From positions 1 through 64,000 of the forward strand of contig CAVRGG010000006.1 in NCBI GenBank assembly GCA_963720695.1: 64,000 nt of DNA. Reading direction: 5' to 3'. Numbering within the stretch: position 1 is the first letter of the stretch; each line of letters begins with the position of its first letter. This document shows, piece by piece, positions 37,845 through 46,130 of this stretch. This stretch comes from UBA668 sp963720695. GTDB taxonomy: Bacteria > Actinomycetota > Acidimicrobiia > Acidimicrobiales > Ilumatobacteraceae. The translations under genes were made by a program, and so were the position numbers. The notes under the pieces are model-generated. The model was not told the origin of the DNA. It saw only the letters and a program-made list of their open reading frames with translations, and did no database searches.

Positions 37845-38853
37845 TCAGCACAAGTTGAGACTGTTGGTCGTGTAGAGGTCTCCTGGTTGGAAGGGAATCT
37901 CGGTTTCCGCGACGAGAGACTTCCCATCGTTGCTGACGGCGACCCCTGCCCACTGTTGGGCCGGCTGCAGCACGAGCGGTGACGAACCGTCTGCCGTGAG
38001 CACTGACAGTCCGCCCTCACTGGCGACCACAATCTGAGGTCCATCAGCGCAGTCCGCGAGGCCGAGGGCCGACGAGAACACGTGTAGGTCACGAGCGAAG
38101 GTCGTCATCTCTCCAACCATCCTCAACTCGTTCCCGGACTCCACGAACTCCGCCGAGCCGGCGAAGACCTCCACAGGCCGATCGAAAATCGATGGCGGGG
38201 CTGGGATCGACGAGCGCGATGGCTACCACCGACCCGTCCGCTGAGGAACTGAGCCCACGCACTGCAGCGAGTTCGCTGCACGGCGGAGACATACCGAAGT
38301 CTCGTCCGCCATCGAGTTCGAACTGGCGAGCGCCGATCGTGATCGACGAGACGGCGGTCATCACCCCGAGAAGTGAGTCCCGTGCGTCAAGCCGATACTC
38401 AAGCAGACCGTCGCAGGTCCCAGCGAGCATCAAGATCGACCCGCCGCCGGCCGTCGAGTACGCGGCCGAGTGCACATCGAAGGCTGGGAATCCCATGTCG
38501 ATGGGGGCCTCGTCTGGACGAAGGGCCAACGACTGAACCATGGTCGTCGTCGGCAGACTTCCATCTCCAAGACAGCTGAACACGACCACGGCATCAGACC
38601 TCACGGCGAGGACCTCCTGTACCTCGGCGCGCTCATCCTCCCTCGGACAGCGCAACTCGTGCTCCGCGCCGGTCGCGATGTTCACCACGGCTCTTCCCGA
38701 GCACGATGATGCCCAATCACCTCCCCCGGCCAAAACAACCGGAGCGCAGAGGTCCGGCAGCAGATCGACACCTGTCGGTTCGACTCTCGCCCCGTCCGCG
38801 CAGCCGCCAAGAATCAGAACCGCACCGATGGCTCCGATCCGCCAAGCACTCAT
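37845..38853 (-). pseudogene. Lipoprotein with propeller-like repeats, frameshifted
   Basis: ATG 38853 gives a signal peptide with lipobox LGGC at residue 17. The mature part has repeated short strands (VVVFSCLGDGSL, GSILMLAGTCDG, LSSSADGSVVAIALVD) suggesting a beta-propeller. After PAIDF the frame breaks near 38186: TTTT is one T longer than needed. In the next frame the protein continues (DRPVEVFAGSAEFVESG) to a stop at 37845, making about 335 residues in total. Probably one intact gene mis-sequenced, or a recent pseudogene. Confidence 0.65.
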
Positions 38854-38933
38854 CGCCTTGCACGGTAGGTGGTGCGCGGGTGGACAACACACCTATCGCC
38901 AGTTCTGGCACTCCGAAGTATGTTCGGGCGCCT

Positions 38934-39446
38934 ATGAGTGACGCAGGCGATGTCGTCGGCAGGTGGGCCGCAGATCCAATCGGCAAGCACGAGTTCAGGT
39001 GGCACGATCAGGTGTCGTGGACCGGCTGGGTAAGCGATGGTCCTCGACGCAGCTTCGATCCGATCGGGAGCGCTCCAATCGCCGGTGCGTCGAAGCGGTT
39101 CAAGGATCGTCGACATGCCCTTCGCCGGCTGATCATCGGCGTTGTCGCGGTCGTGCTCGGTGTTGCCCTTTCGGCCGTGACGTTCGCTTCGGCATCACCG
39201 GTGGTGACGGTCTTGTTTGGCGGACCCATCATTTGGGGTGGCATCGAGGCTGTGATGGCCTCCCGATATCTCGTCACCAAGGCCCAACCGTCGACGGTGC
39301 CCCCGACCGACCCTCCACCTCCGGTGGACTATGCAGCGGAAGTTGGCGTGTTGGACGAATTGGTGCGGGCGGGGAAGATCAGCACCGAGACCCGCGACCT
39401 TGCCCAGATCAAGTTGCGGCGGAAGTACAACCTTTCGGAACCGTAG
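38934..39446 (+). CDS. Membrane protein with C-terminal SHOCT domain
   Basis: 170 residues. A hydrophilic N-terminus, a pair of membrane helices at about 62-85 and 88-105 (LIIGVVAVVLGVALSAVTFA, VVTVLFGGPIIWGGIEAVMA), then a Pro-rich linker and a short C-terminal domain VLDELVRAGKISTETRDLAQIKLRRKYNL, in parts typical of SHOCT (short C-terminal) oligomerisation modules. Function unknown. It ends 22 bp before the IS3 element. Confidence 0.65.
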   Translation: MSDAGDVVGRWAADPIGKHEFRWHDQVSWTGWVSDGPRRSFDPIGSAPIAGASKRFKDRRHALRRLIIGVVAVVLGVALSAVTFASASPVVTVLFGGPIIWGGIEAVMASRYLVTKAQPSTVPPTDPPPPVDYAAEVGVLDELVRAGKISTETRDLAQIKLRRKYNLSEP

Positions 39447-39518
39447 CGAACGCCGTCGGCGGTCTGGTGATGCGCCCCGGGTGTGGTGGAGGCTTCGTCT
39501 TTCCGAAAGGATGAAGTC

Positions 39519-39842
39519 ATGGGGAATGGCAGGAGGCCGTATCCGCCGGAGGTCCGAGAGCGTGCTGTGCGGCTCGTGTATGAGTGGCGTGCAGCTCGCG
39601 ATCAGGACTTCGGTGGGTTCTACGAGATCGGTGAGCAGCTCGGCATTCATGGCGAGTCGATTCGCAACTGGTTGCGCCAGGGCGAGATCGATCAGGCGGT
39701 GAAGCCGGGTGTGTCGACGTCGGAGAAGTCGCGTCTGGTGGAGCTCGAGCGGGAGAACCGTGAGTTGCGCCGGGCGAATGAGATCTTGAAATCTGCGGCG
39801 GCTTTCTTCGCGCGGGAGCTCGACCCGCAACCGCGGAGGTAG
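39519..39842 (+). CDS. IS3-family transposase OrfA
   Basis: 107 residues. HTH (YPPEVRERAVRLVYEWRAAR ... IGEQLGIHGESIRNWLRQ) followed by a leucine-zipper region (VELERENRELRRANEILKSAAAFFARELD), as in all IS3 OrfA proteins. It binds the inverted ends and, by -1 frameshifting into OrfB, forms the active transposase. Confidence 0.9.
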   Translation: MGNGRRPYPPEVRERAVRLVYEWRAARDQDFGGFYEIGEQLGIHGESIRNWLRQGEIDQAVKPGVSTSEKSRLVELERENRELRRANEILKSAAAFFARELDPQPRR

Positions 39843-40757
39843 TCGCCTACATCGATGGGCATCGGGAGGTGTTCGGGGTCGAGCCGATCTGCACCGTGTT
39901 GCAGGTCGCTCCGTCCACCTACTACGCGGCTAAGAAGCGTCGAGTGTCGTGCCCGCCGGCTGCGTGATGCCGAGCTGACCGTGGAGATCCGTCGCGTGTT
40001 CGACGGCAACTATCAGGTGTATGGGGCGCGCAAGGTCTGGCGGCAACTGAACCGTGAAGGCATCACCGTCGCCCGCTGCACCGTCGAGCGGTTGATGGCC
40101 CGTTCCGGTCTCGCTGGCCGCACACGCGGCCGCAAGCGCCGGACCACGATCCCCGCCGACGTCGCCGCCCGGCCGGGTGATCTGGTCGAGCGCAAGTTCC
40201 GGGCGACGGCACCGAACCAGTTGTGGATCGCGGACATCACCTATGTCGCGACCTGGGCCGGGTTCGCGTACACGGCGTTCGTCACCGATGTGTTCTCCCG
40301 TCGGATCCTCGGTTGGCGCACCTCGACCACCTTGCGCGCCGATCTCGCTCTGGACGCGTTGGAGATGGCGTTGTGGACACGCAGCAGCAACGACTTGACC
40401 GGGCTCGTGCACCACTCCGATCGCGGTGTCCAGTATTTGTCGATCCGCTACAGCGAACGCCTCGCTGTCGAGGGTGCGGTCACCTCGGTTGGTTCACGCG
40501 GTGACTCCTACGACAACACGATGGCCGAGTCCGTCAACGCGTTCTACAAAGCAGAACTGATCACCATGCAAGGCCCCTGGCGCAACGTCGACGACGTCGA
40601 ACTCGCCACCCTCGGCTGGGTCCACTGGTGGAACAACCGCCGACTCCTCGCCCCGATCGGGAACATCCCACCCGTCGAGTTCGAGAACCACTGGACGACC
40701 ACACAACCCGCCGACAACACTCAACAACACGACGCCAACCAAGGCGTCCTCACATAA
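39788..40757 (+). pseudogene. IS3-family transposase OrfB (DDE), frame-broken
   Basis: Read in the -1 frame relative to OrfA. The N-terminus has HREVFGVEPICTVLQVAPSTYY in pieces; then near 39945 an extra base moves the rest to another frame: GNYQVYGARKVWRQL, the RVE domain with Asp in WIADITYV, Asp in VHHSDRGVQY, and Glu in YDNTMAESVNAFYKAEL. The DDE triad is complete. As sequenced, the frame break would inactivate it; removing one base restores the usual OrfB of about 300 residues. Confidence 0.85.
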
Positions 40758-40822
40758 CCACGACGTCTCCACACGACCCGGGCGCATCAGTTCAGCACGC
40801 GCCGCCCTTCGCCATGAGCGCA

Positions 40823-40867
40823 GAATGCCCGAAGTGGCTGGCCTTGTCCAGCGACCTGTCGGCAGCT
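40823..40867 (+). repeat. 45-bp direct repeat, right copy
   Basis: Same orientation as 36422-36466, 41 of 45 identical. It lies 33 bp beyond the IS3 right end and just before the stop of the PIN toxin gene. Together the two copies frame a 4.4-kb block of accessory genes. Confidence 0.8.
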
Positions 40868-40885
40868 AGGTGCGCGAGGTGTCTC

Positions 40886-41297
40886 TCAGACGGCGACGAC
40901 TTCGACGAGGTCGTTGAGGGCTCGGAAGTCATCCGGATTGCGGGTGTAGAGAGGAAGCCCGACCGAACACGCAGTCGCTGCGAGCAGTAGGTCGACGGCT
41001 CGCGCTCCGCGAGCTTTCCGGCCGGCTACAACAACAGCGGCGTAGACACGGCCATACGCGCGTGACGCCTCGGAGTCGAACGGCAACGGGTCGAAGACTG
41101 CCTCGGCGCGCTGAAGCCGGTCTTGCCGTCGAGCCCGCTCGTCGGGGTCCTGAGTCGCATGCGGACCCGCGGCGAGCTCGGCCATCGTGATCGCGCTCGA
41201 CGGCCGACTCGATGGGGAGATCTGTGGGGTTGAGGCGTTCGAGGTCGATGATGACCGAGGTGTCGAGCAAACCCCGCAGCCGGCGTTGGTCAGCCAT
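40886..41297 (-). pseudogene. VapC-type PIN-domain toxin, frameshifted
   Basis: Start ATG overlaps the antitoxin stop by 8 bp. PIN ribonuclease residues: Asp in GLLDTSVIID near 12, Glu in MAELAAGP, Asp in ARAVDLLLAATA, and Asp in YTRNPDDF. An extra base near 41198 breaks the frame after LPIESAV; without it the protein reads on as SAITMAELAAG and is about 137 residues, normal for VapC. VapC toxins cleave tRNA or rRNA. If the break is real, the antitoxin would be an orphan. Confidence 0.82.
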
Positions 41298-41544
41298 GAG
41301 GCGCTGCGTCCTGATCCGCGATGTCGTCGAGGTCGGCGCGGAACCGGTCAGCGTCGATCGTTGGCGCGTTGCGGAACATCGCGAAGACGGCGTCAGTGGA
41401 CACGAATCGATGACGGCGCATCGGAGTCAGCTCTCCGACGGGCGTCCCGTTGCGAGTGACGATGAAAGTCTCTCCATGATCGAGGCGGCGCATGATCTCA
41501 CCGCTGTCGTTGCGAAGCTCGCGTTGTGTGATTGTGTGCGCCAT
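41290..41544 (-). CDS. Phd/YefM-family antitoxin
   Basis: 84 residues. N-terminal dimer and DNA-binding fold ITQRELRNDSGEIMRRLDHGE, then FIVTRNGTPVGELTPM, the standard Phd/YefM signature; the C-terminal tail (ADRFRADLDDIADQD) would wrap the toxin. Its ATG is 2 bp from a 31-bp perfect palindrome, so it likely represses its own promoter. It overlaps by 8 bp the VapC gene. Confidence 0.92.
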   Translation of the reverse strand: MAHTITQRELRNDSGEIMRRLDHGETFIVTRNGTPVGELTPMRRHRFVSTDAVFAMFRNAPTIDADRFRADLDDIADQDAAPHG

Positions 41545-41546
41545 AC

Positions 41547-41577
41547 CCACAACGTAGCACGCAGTGCTACGTTGTGG
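41547..41577 (-). promoter_or_regulatory. Perfect palindromic operator of the Phd/VapC locus
   Basis: Arms CCACAACGTAGCAC and GTGCTACGTTGTGG are perfect reverse complements with a 3-nt centre (GCA). It stops 2 bp before the antitoxin ATG, leaving no room for a separate ribosome site, so the transcript may be leaderless or the site may lie inside the palindrome. Binding by Phd dimers is the likely function. Confidence 0.8.
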
Positions 41578-41905
41578 CAACCAGCACGCGATATCGGCAG
41601 TTCCGAGCGAGTGTTCTCGTCGGCTTGCATGGGCGCGGAATCGGGCGTTGGCGTCTGGTTTTCGCGCCCACGCGGGGTCGCGCTGACAGGAGTGGCTGGA
41701 TTTCGCGCCCATGGGCGCGGAGGCTCCAGGGAGCGCCCGATTGCCCGCTCTGGGCGCTTCGCGCAAGGGATTCTGGGCGCGCGTTATGGGCGCTTGCGTC
41801 AGCGGTCTGCGCCGCGATGACGGCCCACATGACGGTTCGGCGGTCGAGTGGGCGCGGCGTGGTCGTGGTGCACCGCGGCTCCCGGTGGGCCGGAAGCAAT
41901 GCCGT
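41578..41905. repeat. Non-coding stretch rich in GGGCGC inverted and direct repeats
   Basis: No credible gene in 328 bp. GGGCGC or GCGCCC occurs repeatedly between 41630 and 41815, including the perfect palindrome CGCGCCCATGGGCGCG at 41704-41719, a near-direct repeat TTTTCGCGCCCA / ATTTCGCGCCCA 41 bp apart, and GGGCGCG at 41631 facing CGCGCCC further on. A CGGCAG-motif copy is at 41593. Strong secondary structure is expected; function unknown. Confidence 0.6.
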
Positions 41906-42622
41906 TCATTCCTGGCCGGTGATGGCGTCGATCGCGCTGCGGACGATGACCGACAGGTCGATCGTGCCGACCATCGCTCGACCGATGGCCGCCGGCTCGC
42001 GTGGGACATCGGGGGCCGGGGGCAGCGGGAGTTCGCCGAGGAACGTGGCCCACTCCGGCGACTCCCACGGATTCGTGGGTTCGGGCTGGCGAGTGACGAT
42101 GACGGGCGGGGCGAGGCGTAGGTGGCGGTCGCCGGTGCGAGCGCGTGACCCGACGCGCGGGCGCTCGGTGACCTCGTCGGTGGGCGCGCACCGCCACTGC
42201 ACCAACAGTTCGGGCCGAGCCACCAACTCGTTGGCGAATGCGAGCAGCGCGGCGACCGAGTGCTTGCAGGGATCGTCGAAGTCGGGGCAGGTGCAGCTCA
42301 CCATCAACTCGCCCGACTCGGGGGTGAGGCGGGTGAGCTGCGCCCGCAACGCCTCTGCCGACCCGTCGGTGAAGCGATCGATGACCTGCACGGTGGCCAC
42401 CACGTGATACGGGTGGTCGCGGCTGCCCACGACCGTTGCGGTGAGCGTCCCCGTGGAGATCTCGAGTCGGGTGACCGCTCGATCGGCGACGTAGGTCTTT
42501 CCTCGTCGGAAGCGTGCCGGATCGGCCATGCCGGCGACCGTCACCGACAGCAGCGTGCTGGCCAACTTCCCCGCCGGGTGCGGCTCGGCGTGGAACTGGC
42601 CGGGGATGACGACGATGCTCAT
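41906..42622 (-). CDS. SWIM zinc-finger protein
   Basis: 238 residues. SWIM motif CTCPDFDDPCKHSVAALL near residue 110 (CxCx-n-CxH) in a domain that begins GKTYVADRAVTRLEI. The C-terminal half is Pro-rich and poorly conserved-looking. SWIM proteins bind DNA or protein and in actinobacteria commonly stand beside SNF2-type helicases, as here: the helicase stop lies 14 bp before this start, so they form one operon. Confidence 0.85.
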   Translation of the reverse strand: MSIVVIPGQFHAEPHPAGKLASTLLSVTVAGMADPARFRRGKTYVADRAVTRLEISTGTLTATVVGSRDHPYHVVATVQVIDRFTDGSAEALRAQLTRLTPESGELMVSCTCPDFDDPCKHSVAALLAFANELVARPELLVQWRCAPTDEVTERPRVGSRARTGDRHLRLAPPVIVTRQPEPTNPWESPEWATFLGELPLPPAPDVPREPAAIGRAMVGTIDLSVIVRSAIDAITGQE

Positions 42623-42635
42623 GTCCGACCGCCCC

Positions 42636-45578
42636 TCATGATCCGCGAACCTTGGAGTGATCGAGCGTGACCAGGTCGCGCAGGTCGTCGGTGCTCAGCT
42701 CGCTGAGCCAGGCCTCGCCCGTGGTGCCGACGACGGCATCGGCCAGCTTGCGCTTGTCGTTGATCAGCGCATCGATCCGTTCCTCGACCGTCCCCTCGGA
42801 CACGAGCTTGTGCACGAACACCGTGCGCGACTGACCGATGCGCCACGCCCGGTCGGTGGCCTGGTCCTCGACGGCGGGGTTCCACCAGCGGTCGTAGTGG
42901 ACCACTTGCGAAGCGGCCGTCAGGTTGAGCCCCGTGCCGCCGGCCTTCAACGACACGAGCAGCAACGGCGAGGTGGCGGTGCCGGCCTGGAACTGCTCGA
43001 CCATGCGATCGCGTCCGTTCTTGGTGACGCCGCCGTGCAGGAACGGCACCTGCTGGGAGAACCGCTCGTGCAGGTGACGCTGGAGCAGGAGCCCCATCTC
43101 GCGGAACTGGGTGAACACGAGCGCCTGCTCGCCGGCATCGAGCAGATCCGTGACGAGCTCGTCGAAGCGGTGCAGCTTGCCCGACCGACCGGCCAGCTTC
43201 GAGCCGTCGCCGAGCGCGTGCGCGGGGTGGTTGCAGATCTGCTTCAGCCGAGTGAGCGCGGCGAGGACGAGGCCGCGGCGGCGCATGCCGCTGGCTTCCT
43301 GCGCGTCCTTGAGGAGATGGTCGACGACGGCTTGGTACATGTGGGCCTGCTCGCGAGTGAGCGGCGCCCAGGCGATCTGCTCGACCTTGTCGGGCAGATC
43401 CGGCACGAGGGACTTGTCGGCCTTGGTGCGGCGCAACAGGAACGGACTGGTGAGCGTGCGCAGCGCGGCGGTGGCCGCGGCGTCGTGGCCCCGCTCGATC
43501 GGCTGGGCGAATCGCTGACGGAACTGGGTCGCGTTGCCGAGCAGGCCGGGGGCGACGATGTGGAAGATGGACCACAGCTCCGAGAGCCGGTTCTCGACGG
43601 GCGTGCCCGTGAGCGCGATCCGTTGGTCGGCGGAGATCGCGCGCATGGCCCGCGCCGTGTTGGTGTCGGGGTTCTTGACCGCCTGGGCCTCGTCGAGCAC
43701 CACGGTCGACCACGGCACCTGCTGCATCAGCGCCAGGTCCTTGGCGGCGACCTGATACGTGGTCACCACGAGATCGTGCGACGCGACGGAGTTGAGGAAC
43801 ACGGCATCAGCGGCGCGGCCGGTGCCGTGATGCACCATCACCCGCATCAGCGGGGCGAAGCGCGCGGTCTCGGCCTCCCAGTTGCGCACCACCGACAGGG
43901 GACACACGACGAGGTGGGGCCCCGGTATGCCGGCGAGGTGGGCGAGCGTCGTAGGGGTCTTGCCCAAGCCCATGTCGTCGGCCAGGCACCCTCCGAGACC
44001 CAACTCGCGGAGGAACTGCAGCCACCCCAAACCCCGCAGCTGGTACGGGCGGAGGGTGGCGGTGAACCCGCTCGGCACGACGCCGTCACCGATGTCGGCA
44101 TCGGGGAGACCGTTCAACAGATCTCCCGCCCAGCCCGTGGCCTGCATGGTGTCGACCGACGCCTGCAGATCGCTCGCCGCGGTGGCCGCCTCGAGCTCGC
44201 GTTCGAACTCCGCGGCGAGCGCCAGCAGTTCGAGCGCGCTCATCTCGCTGTGGTGGGCACGATGGTCGGCGAGGTTGGCGAGCGCCCGCCGTGCCTCGGC
44301 GCGGTCGAGTTGCACCCAGCGGCCACCGACCTCGATGAGGTTCGCGCCGTCCTCGGCGGCGCGGCGAAGCACGTCGTCGGGTACCGGGGTGTCGTCGACC
44401 ACCACTTGCCACTGCACCAGGGCGGTGGCCGCGAACCGCCCGCTGCCGGCCTCGTCCTTGGGCTGGGCCGTGGCCCGGGTGGTGGTGCGGCGGCGCGTGA
44501 GCTTCTCCGGGGCGACGAGTTCGATGCCGGAGGTGGCGAGCAGATCGATGCCCTCCAGCAAAGCCGCGGCCTCCTCCAGACCCACGGCGGGCTGACGCTC
44601 GGCGAGCCAGCCGGCGAGTTCGGGGACGGCGGCGCCGATGGCGTGCGTGGCCGCCGAGTGGGAGTCGCGCAGCAGCGGGAGGAATCGCTCCTCGCGGGCC
44701 AGCGAGCGCGCAGCAGGGCTGAGGGTGGCCACGTCGTCGGCGGTGCACCAGCGACTTCGGTCGTCGGCGTCGACGATCTCGAAAGTGAGCGGCCAGTCGC
44801 CGCCGGGCTGGACGTTGCCCTCGTCGTCGTCGGGTGTCGGCAGGCCGAGCCGGAGCCGGGCGCGCAGGATCGGTTCTCCGTCGGCCCGGCGGGCCATCGC
44901 TGCGAACTCCAGCGCGATGTGGGTGACCGATTCGACGAGATCACTGCCGACCGGGAACTGGCCGCTCTGGGCGATGAGGGCGCGGGTGACCACTCGGGTG
45001 GCGCGGGCGTTGACGGATCGAGTCTCGGAGAGCATCGCGTGCCACCCGCGCCCGGCGAGAGTGAGTCGGGTGAGGCGATCGACCAGCGCATGGAGCACCT
45101 CGACGGCCTCGACGGGACCACCGGCGGCGACCACCGGCGGCATGCCCGGCAGCAACGCGGCCTGCGCAGCGGTGACGTCGGAGGCCAGCGGCTGCCACTC
45201 TGCGGTCCACATCAGGTCGGCCACGTGGGTGAGCACGGGGAGCACGCGTCCGCGTTCGACGAGATCGCTTGCGTACCGGTAGACCTCACCGAACCAGGCG
45301 ACCGATGCGCTGATGCCGTCGTGCAGCGCGTCGAGTTGCCCGAGCGAGGCCAACGTCGCCGGGTCGATCCGCTGGCACATCACGCTGACCCGACCCTCGG
45401 GCAACAGGAACGGCACCACGCGGGTCGAGCCCGAGTACGCCATGCCCGGGCGCCTGGCGACCCTGGCCACCTCGTGGTGCAGATTGCCGCCGTACACCCC
45501 TCGCCCAGGCTGCCACGCCACGGCCTCACCATCGACCCAGCTCAGCTGGAGCGCCGGGGGAGATGTGGACGCGACCAT
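42636..45578 (-). CDS. SNF2/Rad54-family helicase
   Basis: 980 residues from ATG 45578. A 500-residue N-terminal region with a SNF2-associated bacterial domain; then the motor: Walker A DDMGLGKT near 540, VVCPLSVVRNW, DEAQ box VVLDEAQAVKN, ALTGTPVENRLSELWSIF, and C-terminal lobe with ALVFTQFREMG, LLVSLKAGGTGLNLTAA, HYDRWWNPAVEDQATDRAWRIGQ. ATP-driven DNA translocase probably involved in repair or chromatin access (the bacterial HepA/HelZ-like group). Co-transcribed with the SWIM gene. Confidence 0.93.
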   Translation of the reverse strand: MVASTSPPALQLSWVDGEAVAWQPGRGVYGGNLHHEVARVARRPGMAYSGSTRVVPFLLPEGRVSVMCQRIDPATLASLGQLDALHDGISASVAWFGEVYRYASDLVERGRVLPVLTHVADLMWTAEWQPLASDVTAAQAALLPGMPPVVAAGGPVEAVEVLHALVDRLTRLTLAGRGWHAMLSETRSVNARATRVVTRALIAQSGQFPVGSDLVESVTHIALEFAAMARRADGEPILRARLRLGLPTPDDDEGNVQPGGDWPLTFEIVDADDRSRWCTADDVATLSPAARSLAREERFLPLLRDSHSAATHAIGAAVPELAGWLAERQPAVGLEEAAALLEGIDLLATSGIELVAPEKLTRRRTTTRATAQPKDEAGSGRFAATALVQWQVVVDDTPVPDDVLRRAAEDGANLIEVGGRWVQLDRAEARRALANLADHRAHHSEMSALELLALAAEFERELEAATAASDLQASVDTMQATGWAGDLLNGLPDADIGDGVVPSGFTATLRPYQLRGLGWLQFLRELGLGGCLADDMGLGKTPTTLAHLAGIPGPHLVVCPLSVVRNWEAETARFAPLMRVMVHHGTGRAADAVFLNSVASHDLVVTTYQVAAKDLALMQQVPWSTVVLDEAQAVKNPDTNTARAMRAISADQRIALTGTPVENRLSELWSIFHIVAPGLLGNATQFRQRFAQPIERGHDAAATAALRTLTSPFLLRRTKADKSLVPDLPDKVEQIAWAPLTREQAHMYQAVVDHLLKDAQEASGMRRRGLVLAALTRLKQICNHPAHALGDGSKLAGRSGKLHRFDELVTDLLDAGEQALVFTQFREMGLLLQRHLHERFSQQVPFLHGGVTKNGRDRMVEQFQAGTATSPLLLVSLKAGGTGLNLTAASQVVHYDRWWNPAVEDQATDRAWRIGQSRTVFVHKLVSEGTVEERIDALINDKRKLADAVVGTTGEAWLSELSTDDLRDLVTLDHSKVRGS

Positions 45579-45625
45579 CTGTCCAGTGTACGGAGCGGGT
45601 GCGCGGTGGTTCCGTGTGTCTCCGG

Positions 45626-46096
45626 TCAGTTCGCGGTGTCGCCCCACACTTCGCGGACCTTGGCGAACACGCCCTGGTCGAAGCTGAACTCGACCATGTT
45701 GCGGTCGGGGTCGGTCAGTGCGCAGACGTAGCCGATCGGCGGTGGCAACTGCTGTGGTTCCCAGGCCAGGCAGCCCTCGGCACGACCGCGAGCGGCGATG
45801 TCGTCGACGTCGGCTCGCGTGGGGACCTCGATGCCGAGGTGGGCGAAGGGAGCGAGGGTGGGCTGCGGACCGTCGGCCTGGTCGCGGATGAAGCTGACCA
45901 GCACGAGGATGAACGGCTTGTCGACCATGTCGGGCTGGCCGAGCCACGCGCCGAAGCCGTCGGCGTCCTCTCGACGGTCGAGCAAGCGAAGCGGGGTGAA
46001 CCGTTCGTACCAGTCGATCGTCGCGTCGATGTCGGTGCAGGGCAGGGCGATGTGGGTGAGGCGGGCGATCGCAGGTCCTGTGTCTCGTCGGCTCAT
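45626..46096 (-). CDS. VOC (glyoxalase/bleomycin-resistance) family protein
   Basis: 156 residues made of two beta-alpha-beta-beta-beta units: LTHIALPCTDIDATIDWYERF and FAHLGIEVPTRADVDDIAARG ... VCALTDPDRNMVEFSF. Metal ligands would be the His of THIAL, the His of FAHLG and the Glu of VEFSF. Members are lyases, dioxygenases or binding proteins; substrate unknown. Lies 47 bp upstream of the helicase start on the same strand. Confidence 0.85.
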   Translation of the reverse strand: MSRRDTGPAIARLTHIALPCTDIDATIDWYERFTPLRLLDRREDADGFGAWLGQPDMVDKPFILVLVSFIRDQADGPQPTLAPFAHLGIEVPTRADVDDIAARGRAEGCLAWEPQQLPPPIGYVCALTDPDRNMVEFSFDQGVFAKVREVWGDTAN

Positions 46097-46130
46097 GGCC
46101 TCACCGTACCCGCCGCCGACGCGGCGTCGT

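Larger units (their letters stand above)
39468..40789 (+). mobile_element. IS3-family insertion sequence
   Basis: Two overlapping transposase frames lie between imperfect inverted ends: left TGATGCGCCCCGGGTGTGG at 39468, right (reverse strand) TGATGCGCCCGGGTCGTGT ending at 40789. Length is about 1.32 kb, normal for IS3. I see no clear 3-4 bp target duplication. The second transposase frame has an extra break. It lies within the accessory stretch framed by the 45-bp direct repeats. Confidence 0.85.

Noticed and set aside
39461..40795. A target-site duplication around the IS3 element
   Set aside because: The three to four bases outside the two ends do not match in any alignment of the ends I tried.
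45579..45947. An N-terminal extension of the SNF2 helicase upstream of 45578
   Set aside because: The extension overlaps the VOC-family gene and is Arg/His/Pro-rich with no helicase-like sequence; the ATG at 45578 gives a normal N-terminus.
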